64,000 nucleotides of DNA, taken from positions 1,612,001 through 1,676,000 of the forward strand of contig JAYJMM010000041.1 in NCBI GenBank assembly GCA_037349105.1. The letters run 5' to 3'. Both the position numbers and the translations under genes were made by a program. Under the pieces are notes generated by a model, which saw only the letters and a program-made list of their open reading frames with translations, made no database searches and had not been told where the DNA came from. Source of the stretch: Limnomonas spitsbergensis (taxonomy: Eukaryota > Chlorophyta > Chlorophyceae > Chlamydomonadales). Every line of letters begins with the position of its first letter. Position 1 is the first letter of the stretch. This document shows, piece after piece, positions 20,734 through 32,400 of the stretch.

Positions 20734-23407
20734 ATGCCTCGGCTACTTTCAGTTAGCTACTGTCTCGGCTACCCCCTGTCAGATCGGCTACAATATCAAG
20801 CTTTTCAACGCTTGCCTTCCAACCATCCGTCGATTGCGCTCCGTCCGTCTCCTGTCAGTAGGGTTTCTAGACCGTGGATATTCCAAGAACGACGCGTCTC
20901 TCTTCGTAGCATTGTATTTATTTTGCTGGGGGGGAGAGAGACCGGTATGGTGCCTGTGCCTTAGGGCATGCTTGGTTAACCTGGTGCACCAAGCACTGCT
21001 ATACAACCACGTGTGGAGGCCTTCGCTAGCAGTGGGGACGCCACATCAGCAGTAGCTGCTGCCTACACTTTTGCTGGGACGAAGATGTCGTCCTTGTCAT
21101 CGGACACAAGGCAGCTCATCCGGGCTGTCATTAAGAAGGTTCACCCAGACCTGTTCCCCTCCAACCATTACGAGCGACAGATCAATGCCGAATCGCTGAA
21201 GATGTTGAACGTGTACGTCGACCAGCTCAGTGGGGGGCGCACTTCCCCCTGCCCAACTCGAATCGAGTTCCACGTCAGGGAGGAAGGGGCTGCGGGTGCC
21301 CATTCGTCCTCCACCTCTTTGAAAAAGGTCGTGGCGCAGCTGTCAGGTGAGCGCACGTGCTTGTCCTTAACGCGACTAGAAGCCTGGAGGCCACTCAAGC
21401 AAAAAAAGCTTCATTTTCACTTGTTATGAGAGCAGATGGGTCGGCCAACTTGTGTTTTCTAATGTCACGAGAGCTCCCATGCGCTCAAGTTAGGCAAGCG
21501 CATGGCTAAGCCAGAAGCGCGCTTCGCAGTGCTGCCATGGCACGCGGGTTCGTGGTGACATTTATTCCCTCTCACGCAGAAGTTAACTACATCTCACAGC
21601 AGCCGAAGTAGAGGCAGAGTGTCTGCCGGTGGTCTGCCAGTTTCTGTAGTTCAAAGGATACCTGGGGCACTAAGGTAACAATTCACTCCATCCTGGTTCA
21701 GGGGAAGCAGAGTTCAGCCTGATAAGAAACAAGTCCAAGCTTCAAATGAATCTATGCCGAATCATGTAACACCTTACATGCTTGTGCGAGAAACTGAATG
21801 TGAGCAACAGGGAGAACGTTTGAGAGACGGAAGGAGGTTGCCAGAGGAGGGTTGGTATATGGCTAGCTGAGAAACTTGGGATTCACCAGATACTGGACAT
21901 GGCTGTCTTGTTGACTGACTGGCTGACTGACTGTGCTGCTAACGCCTGTGAATAAATAAAGGATTTTATCCCCATCATGCTGAGGGAAATAACTGCATCG
22001 ATGCGCCCGGAGGCGAGGAATAGGAAAGCCACTCTCTTGATGCAATTGCTGGTAATGAAGAATCTGCCTCTCTCCTCCATTCACAGAACGAAGCTGAGCT
22101 GGTCCAATTCCCCTCGTTGTTTATCACGTGCTCTTGCCCCCCCGTTGATCCCCCCTCCCGCCCGCAGCCAGCGGTGACCCACTGACCTGTCCCGGCCCTG
22201 CTAAGCGTAAGACTCTCCTGTTCATCACACACTCCTGAATTACTGTTTGACCCATGCACGTGGCCTTCCCCCCAATACCCCCTTTTGCCCTCTGGCCAGC
22301 AGTCGGCGGCAATCTGTCCTCGCTCTTCTTCGCTTTTGGCCCTCCTGGATTTTATTAAATTGGGGCGCACTCCTGAATCCTGATGGACCTATTCAGGCCC
22401 CCTTCCCAACTCCCCTTTGCTTTGCCTCATTGCAGCCAGCGGCAACCTGTTCCCGCTGTTCTTCGCGTTTGGCCTCATTGATCAGGCGCGCCTACACCAG
22501 GAGGAGGGTAGCGGCGGCTGGGGCGCCTCAGACACCAACTTCATCTCCTGGCTCAACGAGACAGTGAACGAGGCGGTGCGTCCTCTGGGGCAGGATAGGA
22601 ACATTGGATAGAATAATCCTCTAGGCCAGGAGGGGAATTGTGGATCTGCTGCTTGCTTGGTGTCGAGAGTAGACACTAGATAATTAGGCCTAGTGTTAGT
22701 CTTGGAATATGAATAGGCAGTGTGTCCTCATGGGCCGGAGAATGACCATTTCATAAAACAGCCTGACACTGCTTATTTCTTCGACTGTAAATTTGAAATT
22801 GAATATGGACCCTAGACCTGACCGCTATAGCCCTGACCCTCTTTTTCCCTGCAGCCCAAGCCCTAATACCCAAGCCCGTGTAACCAAACGTTGTGTCTTG
22901 TCTGATGGCCCTGCGCATCCTGGTGCACAGGTGCGGACTGCCGAGCACCATGACATGCTCAAGTGGAACATTCGCAAATTGAAGTCCAGCCTCGAGGACA
23001 AGTACTTACTAGCATCTGTGCAGGTGGGGTGGGGGACTGGGGGCAGTGGGGGAGGGGATTGATCCTGCAGTTGGGGACGTTCATTTGCAGTTGTAGGATG
23101 AGTACTTGCTGGCACCTCAGCTAGGGGGAGTTGGGGGAGGTGATTGATCCTGCAGCTGGGGACGTTAATTTTTGAGTGGGAGGATGAGTACTTGCTGACA
23201 ACTGTGCAGGTGTGGGGGTAGGGGAGGGGGGGTGCGGCCAACATCAAAAATCCGTATCTCCATCTTCCTGTTTCTCCTAGGTTGGTGCAGAGTACGCGGC
23301 CAGCATCAAAAACTTTGTAATATTATTCCATGCTGCTCCTGATGTAGGTTGGTGCAGAGTACGCGGCCAGCATCAGCGAACAGGAGCGCCAGGTGGAGTC
23401 CCTGCAG
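20734..23407 (+). CDS. TCAIM: TCAIM-like N-terminal exons, with a possible mitochondrial presequence exon
   Basis: ATG 20734 opens a 41-codon segment (MPRLLSVSYCLGYPLSDRLQ, continuing with Arg, Ser and Pro and only one acidic residue) that looks like a mitochondrial targeting peptide. The donor GTAGGG at 20858 and acceptor CAGCAG ending at 21052 would join it in phase to IAAAYTFAGTKMSSL. The simpler alternative is translation from ATG 21085 (MSSLSSDTRQL). Exon 22436-22575 completes an Ala codon split at 21346. Exon 22931-23023 and exon 23348-23407 encode helical sequence (LKSSLEDKYLL, AASISEQERQVESLQ). The last has a GC donor (CAG-GCAAGT); an in-exon GT donor after GAGCGCCAG (23392) is a competing choice. 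Confidence 0.6.
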
Positions 23408-26400
23408 GCAAGTGGACCCATGTGGTACAGATTTGTATCGTATACCAGTATTTAAATGGGGCCCCTGCAGGCAAGTGGACCCATGTGGTACAGATTTGTA
23501 TCGTATACCTGTATTCAGATGGGGCCCCTGCAGGCAAGTGGACCCATGTGGTACAGATTTGTATCGCATACCTGTATTCAAATGGGGCCCCTGCTGGCAA
23601 GTGGACCCATGTGGTACAGATTTGTATCGTATACCTGTATTCAGGTGGAGTCCCTGCAGGCAAGTGGACCCATGTGGTACAGATTTGTATCGTATACCTG
23701 TATTCAGATGGGGCCCCTGCAGGCAAGTGGACCCATGTGGTACAGATTTGTATCGTATACCTGTATTCAGATGGGGCCCCTGCAGGCAAGTGGACCCATG
23801 TGGTACAGATTTGTATCGTATACCTGTATTCAGATGGAGTCCCTGCAGGCAAGTGGACCCATGTGGTACAGATTTGTATCGTATACCTGTATTCAAATGG
23901 GGCCCCTGCAGGCAAGTGGACCCATGTGGTACAGATTTGTATCGTATACCTGTATTCAAATGGGGCCCCTGCAGGCAAGTGGACCCATGTGGTACAGATT
24001 TGTATCGTATACCTGTATTCAGGTGGAGTCCCTGCAGGCAAGTGGACCCATGTGGTACAGATTTGTATCGTATACCTGTATTCAGATGGGGCCCCTGCAG
24101 GCAAGTGGACCCATGTGGTACAGATTTGTATCGCATACCTGTATTCAAATGGGGCCCCTGCTGGCAAGTGGACCCATGTGGTACAGATTTGTATCGTATA
24201 CCTGTATTCAGGTGGAGTCCCTGCAGGCAAGTGGACCCATGTGGTACAGATTTGTATCGTATACCTGTATTCAGATGGGGCCCCTGCAGGCAAGTGGACC
24301 CATGTGGTACAGATTTGTATCGTATACCTGTATTCAGATGGGGCCCCTGCAGGCAAGTGGACCCATGTGGTACAGATTTGTATCGTATACCTGTATTCAG
24401 ATGGAGTCCCTGCAGGCAAGTGGACCCATGTGGTACAGATTTGTATCGTATACCTGTATTCAAATGGGGCCCCTGCAGGCAAGTGGACCCATGTGGTACA
24501 GATTTGTATCGTATACCTGTATTCAAATGGGGCCCCTGCAGGCAAGTGGACCCATGTGGTACAGATTTGTATCGTATACCTGTATTCAGGTGGAGTCCCT
24601 GCAGGCAAGTGGACCCATGTGGTACAGATTTGTATCGTATACCTGTATTCAGATGGGGCCCCTGCAGGCAAGTGGACCCATGTGGTACTGATTTGTATCG
24701 CATACCTGTATTCAGATGGGGCCCCTGCAGGCAAGTGGACCCATGTGGTACAGATTTGTATCGTATACCTGTATTCAGATGGGGCCCCTGCAGGCAAGTG
24801 GACCCATGTGGTACAGATTTGTATCGCATACCTGTATTCAGATGGGGCCCCTGCAGGCAAGTGGACCCATGTGGTACAGATTTGTATCATATACCTGTAT
24901 TCAGATGGGGCCCCTGCAGGCAAGTGGACCCATGTGGTACTGATTTGTATCGCATACCTGTATTCAGATGGGGCCCCTGCAGGCAAGTGGACCCATGTGG
25001 TACAGATTTGTATCGTATACCTGTATTCAGATGGGGCCCCTGCAGGCAAGTGGACCCATGTGGTACAGATTTGTATCGCATACCTGTATTCAGATGGGGC
25101 CCCTGCAGGCAAGTGGACCCATGTGGTACAGATTTGTATCGTATACCTGTATTCAGATGGGGCCCCTGCAGGCAAGTGGACCCATGTGGTACAGATTTGT
25201 ATCGCATACCTGTATTCAGATGGGGCCCCTGCAGGCAAGTGGACCCATGTGGTACAGATTTGTATCGTATACCTGTATTCAAATGGGGCCCCTGCAGGCA
25301 AGTGGACCCATGTGGTACAGATTTGTATCGTATACCTGTATTCAAATGGGGCCCCTGCAGGCAAGTGGACCCATGTGGTACAGATTTGTATCGTATACCT
25401 GTATTCAGATGGGGCCCCTGCAGGCAAGTGGACCCATGTGGTACTGATTTGTATTGTATACCTGTATTCAAATGGGGCCCCTGCAGGCAAGTGGACCCAT
25501 GTGGTACAGATTTGTATCGTATACCTGTATTCAAATGGGGCCCCTGCAGGCAAGTGGACCCATGTGGTACAGATTTGTATCGTATACCTGTATTCAGATG
25601 GGGGCCCTGCAGGCAAGTGGACCCATGTGGTACAGATTTGTATCGTATACCTGTATTCAGATGGGGCCCCTGCAGGCAAGTGGACCCATGTGGTACTGAT
25701 TTGTATCGTATACCTGTATTCAAATGGGGCCCCTGCAGGCAAGTGGACCCATGTGGTACAGATTTGTATCGTATACCTGTATTCAAATGGGGCCCCTGCA
25801 GGCAAGTGGACCCATGTGGTACTGATTTGTATCGCATACCTGAATTCAGATGGGGCCCCTGCAGGCAAGTGGACCCATGTGGTACAGATTTGTATCGTAT
25901 ACCTGTATTCAGATGGGGGCCCTGCAGGCAAGTGGACCCATGTGGTACAGATTTGTATCGTATACCTGTATTCAGGTGGAGTCCCTGCAGGCAAGTGGAC
26001 CCATGTGGTACAGATTTGTATCGTATACCTGTATTCAGATGGGGCCCCTGCAGGCAAGTGGACCCATGTGGTACAGATTTGTATCGCATACCTGTATTCA
26101 GATGGGGCCCCTGCAGGCAAGTGGACCCATGTGGTACTGATTTGTATCGCATACCTGTATTCAGATGGGGCCCCTGCAGGCAAGTGGACCCATGTGGTAC
26201 AGATTTGTATCGTATACCTGTATTCAAATGGGGCCCCTGCAGGCAAGTGGACCCATGTGGTACAGATTTGTATCGTATACCAGTATTCAAATGGGGCCCC
26301 TGCTGGCAAGTGGACCCATGTGGTACTGATTTTTATCGCATACCTGTATTCAAATGGGGCCCCTGCTGGCAAGTGGACCCATGTGGTACAGATTTGTATC

Positions 26401-29400
26401 GTATACCTGTATTCAAATGGGGCCCCTGCAGGCAAGTGGACCCATGTGGTACAGATTTGTATCGTATACCTGTATTCAAATGGGGCCCCTGCTGGCAAGT
26501 GGACCCATGTGGTACTGATTTTTATCGCATACCTGTATTCAGGTGGAGTCCCTGCAGGCAAGTGTGCACATGCAAAATATATTAAATCTCTCGGTGAACT
26601 TGGTTTTCGGTATACCGGGATTCAGATGGGGACGTTGCAGGCCAGTGTTTCCACGCGAGTGAGATTCAAATGCGGAGGTGAATCCTGTTTATCGTATACC
26701 GGTATTCTGGTAATACTGGCATTCAGATGGGGACCTTGCAGGCAAGTATTCCCACGTGGTAGAGATTTGAATCTGGAGGTGAAACCGGTTTTAACGTATA
26801 CCGATTTCCAGGTGGAGTCCCTGCAGGCAAGCGTGTCCGCGCGATAGTGATTCAAATCTGGAGGTGATTCTGCTTTTCTCATATGCCGGTATTAAGGTGG
26901 GGTCTCAGCAAGCAAGTGTGCCTGTGCGGTAGAGATTCAAATCTGGTGGTGAAACCGTGATTCAGATAGGATCCCTACAGGCAGGTGTGTGTATCTAAGG
27001 GCTTGACATATACAACTGGACCCGATATTCGAGTGTTTCAATTCTGTACCTTAGCTTTGCCCTCTTTTAGAATTAACGCTGCTTGGGGTTGAGGGCCGCA
27101 TCACGGTTAATGTTATACTGACGATGGGTTGTCGACGCCCGGTTTCAGTCGGAAATGGAGAGTTGTTTATAATGTGTTGCCTTCAGGGCAGAATTTAAAG
27201 AACATCTGTATTCAAACCTGAGGCGCAGGTAAATAAGGTAATGTAATTCAAATCTTGGGTACAGTACCTCAGTGACCCTGCCCTGTCATGCATGCCGCTT
27301 CGTGTCACCTGTCAAACGCAGCTGGTGCGGCCTGTCAGCCCAATGCTGCACTGCCACTTTGACCCTCCTATTAGTCTATCACACCTGAAGACACCTCCAG
27401 CGCATAAGGACAACGTAAGGAAGCTACATGAAGTTTGATACTGCATTGGAAAGGACGAAGCTTGCCGTTGCAGCCAACCATCATGAGGCTCATTATGCTC
27501 ATGAGCCTCGTGATGTTGGCTGCCATGGCAAGCTTTGTCCTCTCCAATGCAATATCGAACTTCATGTTGCTTCCTTTCTTGTTGTCCTTATGCCTTGGAT
27601 AGATCAATCTGAATGGGGTGTGGGCCAAACCCCATATCGTTGATTTGAATTGCCTCCCCTCAGGTGTGGAATAATTTGTGATGGTTTTCCTGTCTTCGTG
27701 GCCCTAAATGACCCAAACTGCAATTTCTGACTGAATACTGGCATCCACGGTCGGCATGTAATATTTGAATGCATCCGCCACCCCTGAACACGCGAATTAC
27801 GAGGGAAGGCAAAGCACATACCAGTAGTCTACAGAAGTTGGAATGAAGCTTCATAGTAGCTGATGCGAAGTGTTGTGATTGTTTCGTAGTTGTTTCTTCC
27901 CCGCTCCTTATACAAAGCGTAGCCTTTGCACATATCAGCGCCCTGTTAAAACAGCGACACCCGTCATGACGCCCGGCAAATTGCCGCACATTTTGTGTTC
28001 AAGAAACCTAGCTGTCGCACAGTAGCTAATGCGCACACCCTCTCGTTACACCATCCTAAAATGTTGCAAAAATCACTAGTTTACACCACAACATGCACAC
28101 ACCCATGTCCACACCCATGGATCTGACGCTGTCAGTGCCCTTGTCACAACACAGACCCCCGCCATGACACTCCTGTCACTCAATCAGACTACCACCCCTG
28201 TCTCTCCCTCCCTAAATAAAACTGTAACCTAAACCACGTATTCTACCCTGTCCAACTGCCCCCTCAAGTGCTACATCTGACGCTTTCGGCGCGCTGTCAT
28301 AACAAAGACGCCCGCCACAAGTATTGTGGGACTCCATTAGACTACCACCCTGTCCCCGTCCCTGTAACATAAACCATATTACCGTAAAACGCCTTAAGGT
28401 CCGCGCACCCCCAAAAAAAAGAATTTATTTTTCGGCCGCGCACCCCAAAAAGAATTTTAAAAACGGTCGCGCAGCGACGAAATTTTAATTTAATCTAACG
28501 CCGCGCAGCACAAAATTTAATTAAACATCGCGCATCACAGAAATGATTTAAATTTCCGTCCGCGCAGCACTTTCAGCCAGTACTGTCAAACTCTGTTACA
28601 ACTTCGCTTAAAGCTGGCAGGACCCGCATACCGTAGCCTCCTTCCCTTTCCTCCGACGATTCCTGGCCTCAGGAAACGTGTGGCTGTTGGTGCCCGGGGG
28701 GCTCAGTGGTACTACGGAACTTGGCAGTCCACCCTGAGGTCTGCGGTTCGACTCCTGTCAATGTTCAGCACTTCCAGCCAGTAGTGCTCATCTGAGTCAT
28801 CAGTAGTGTTGCTGTGCATGGCTATTTGAGCAGACTTGACAAGGATGGCTGAACGGATGACGAATCAAACAGTCGCGCGCTAGCGCGCCATTTTTTTTTG
28901 TAAAAAGTGCTGTTTTTAATTCATACCGCGCACCCCCAAAATAGTTTTTTGGGCACCTGACTGACGCTCCGCGCACCGGAAATTTTGGAATTAATATTAG
29001 CGCGCAGCTATGTCCGCGCACCCCTATAATTATTTAATTACGAGCGGAGTAAAAGGCGTTTTACGGTGTTCACTCTGCCTGTCCATTTACTGTATCCAGT
29101 TGCCCCCCTGTCACTGTCACTGCAACCCCCCTCACCTTGTTCACCCTGTCCACCTGCCCCCCTCAGGTCCTAGATCTGACGCTGTCGGCGCTGTCAGTGT
29201 CAGGGATCAGCTGCGAGGATATCAGCGTGCAGCTGTATCACCCAGATGTGAGGGTGGCCATAGAATAATTCTGCTAGACTCTCTGGATGCGAGTATGAGA
29301 CATTCGAATCCAATTAAATCCCGAGATGGCAGTGTGTAGCCCGCTGCACTGTGTTTCAGCTACCTGTCAGCTTTCCCGTTCCAGCTTGAGCTCAAGGATC

Positions 29401-32400
29401 CTGGTGAAGTATGTGCCCTGTTGCGCCCCCCCCTCCCCCCTCCGGCCGTAGACTAATCAAGGTTTTGTCCCCGTCAGCCCTGTCATGGCCGCACGGCAGG
29501 CCCCTCAAGAGGATATTTGTATATAACTTGCAGTGACTTTGCACTAAGACAACGCACCTGCACACCCTCCCCCCAGGTGTGCCCTAAAGAGTCCACCAGC
29601 TATGTGGATGATCGGGGCCTGTTCCACATGCGCACCCAGTATATGAGTGCCTACATCGGGGACGACGGCCGCGTGCACGTGGTGGCAGACCGCGCCACGA
29701 TGAGGCAGCAGCTGACAGGTGTGAACAGAGGCGGTGCTGGACAGAGGGGGGGGGAAGTTCAAACGTTTCACACTGTGTGGAGTTTGTGGTGGGTCCGGTG
29801 TACATTCCGAATCCTGTTAGGTCGTGTGGCTCTCATCGGATGCTGGTCTCGAGAGAGAAAGAGGGGATGTCCACTCTGCTATTTTGTCAGTCCGGCCAGG
29901 CCAAGCCCAGGCCTCGCGCAGGCCCCGCACAGGCCCAGCCAAGCCAAGCTCGGCTCAGCCCGCCCAGGCCAGACCCGACCCAGGCCTAGCCCAGGCCCAC
30001 ACCCAGCCTGGCCCAGGCCCATGCATGATTGTATGCGGATGACGATCAGCTCAGATGAGAGAAGATATCCTAAAGGAAGAGAATTCAAATATTGTCCGGC
30101 TTGGGATCACGACAGCTGTCTGTGGGGAACATAATGTCCAATCCTGATGTCTGCCTCCCGTCATCCCTTCCCACGTTCGTAGATCTAGATATGGAGCATG
30201 CGCGCATGCTGACCCGCGCCTCCTCTGTGTGGGTCCGGCGCGTGCGGGAGCTGACGTCGCCGGTCACCCTCATGCTTGGGGTGCGCAGCGTGTGGTGTGA
30301 AACCAGATCAGAGATCAACAGCCAGCGCTTTGTGCTGTGGGCCGGGTATCTGCTTGAGAAGAGGTGAGACTATGGCAGGTGTGATCAAGGGGTGGTGCAA
30401 AGAGTAACCGGGTGTTTTTGAAGAGTAACCAGGGGCGCTCTGGGCCGGGTACCTGCTTGAGAAGACGTGAGACCACGGCAGATATGATTAAGGGGTGGTG
30501 CAAAGAGTAGCCGGGGATGTTTTGAAGAGTAACCAGGGGTGCTCTGGGCCGGGTATCTGCTTGAGAAGAGGTGGGACCACTGCAGGTATGATAAGGGGGT
30601 GTTGTGAAAAGTAACATCAGGGTGTTTCAAAGAGTAACCTGGGGTTGCAACATGTCAGAAATGGAATTGGGAATTTTGTGACTAAGCAGATGTAACTAAT
30701 AAACTGTGCAATTGATTGGGTATTCAGGTTTGACTGTGAGGTTATGTGGCTGATCAGAAGTGGGGTTCAGAGATGCTTGGGCATGTCAGGAGTGTTCCTG
30801 GGAGTTTGTTTGACTGGTTGAAGGCGCTGGGAACTTGTGTGACTGCTTTAATGGAGGAGTCCTATGATTGTCCTTAAATGTATTGTACCGGTATGCTAGG
30901 ACCCAGGTCCGCCGCTCCTCACTGTCGTTTTCATGTTTGACTTACGAGACTGCAGTCTCTCACTGCAGGGTAGGGACCAGGGTCCGAACACCCCAAAACC
31001 TTAAATAGCGCTAACTGGCCTCCTCTGCCCCTCCCATGCTGTGACCCAGGGATGACTTGTTGCCCCTGCTTGCCGGGAAGGCGTTTTCCTTTTCCATCAT
31101 TGTACACACGGATTCTCAGGTAGGATGGAATGCCCAGTGGACGCCTCTCTGGTAAAGATGCATTGTATGGCCCTTTCAACAAATGTGTACATTCCGGGTG
31201 CCTACCCACAGCCCTAGCATACCAGAATTGCTGATTTAGGTCCAGAGGGCTTTTTTTTTAATTGTTTATTAGGTCCTACAGGGAAAGTCAATTGTTTGAT
31301 TGTCCAAGCACCGTCAGTTTTTGTTTATTGCTTCTGTCCGACATTGTAACTGCGCACCCCTCTGGGGGTCCTGGGTTTGTGTATCCATGCCTCCGATCCT
31401 TCCCTTTGATGATGTTTGTTATAGCGGTGACCCACCTGCACATATTGACAGTACCGGTATGGTATCATTGGTATGGATAGAAAAGCTTTAACTTCAACGG
31501 CAACATGGGAGCTGCTCCCTGAATCCTCAGCGCATCTGTGAAATAAAAACGCAATGTATGGTGTGTGGCTGGATGTTTGAGGCGTATGAAGACGATGATT
31601 CATTTCTTGTGAACCCTGACAAGACGTGCTCACATTTAAAGCCCTACCTGCCTGCTGTCCGCTGTGGATTTATTTGCGTGTAGAATCTTACCCGCCCTGC
31701 CTTTTCCCTTGACCACCAGGAGCCCCTCATCAGCTTTCACCCCTCCAGCCCGATCCTCAACGTCAGCGCAGACTGCCCGCCGGACCATCTGGTCCAGGTG
31801 AGCAAGCCCAGGCTAGTAGTGGCTGAGGAGGTGGGGTGAGCAAGTTTTCTTTCTTATCTAGGCGCACGTCCTCGGCCGACAGAGGCTATGTTTCCAGCTG
31901 TGTTTCATTTACCACCTGGGCTCTGGCTGCATGCCCCTTGAGCACCCAGCCATGCTCTACTTAAGCCACCGGCCATTGGCATGTCATATGAAGACCCAAT
32001 CAGGCCTTTGGCGGCTGCGCAGCCGAAATAAGAAATCTGCATATGTAGCAGTGGCCACGGCGCCACGCCAGACCTCGGTCCAGGGCTTCAGAAATATACT
32101 GTTGGAGCAAAAGGGACGGATTTGCAGAGGGGAAGTAGTGCCATGGACATGGGCCACAGCCTTGGCATTGGCATTTAGGTGCCAACAGGCACTCAAGAGT
32201 CACCAATTATTCACCTTTGCCTTCATCAATACTACGGTCCGTACGTGATGCTGACCGTGCACGGCCCAAGAACAGTTATGCAGTCTGCAGACCTTCCTGA
32301 ATGGGCCCACAGTGGCCACCCCTGCAGCCTGGCCATGTCAAATACTTGGAAATTGTGGAAATGAGGCTACTCTGAACGTGGTATGGTGTTGATAGCGAAT

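Noticed and set aside
23306..26847. Very long open frames (up to 1141 codons, both strands) across the 63-bp array
   Set aside because: They exist because the unit is 21 codons without stops. The peptides are pure 21-residue repeats in several frames at once, and the array sits between two phased exons of the TCAIM-like gene.
28690..28765. Functional tRNA gene
   Set aside because: A- and B-box words are present, but the acceptor and T stems do not pair and there is no anticodon arm in the right place, so only a tRNA-like fragment is reported.
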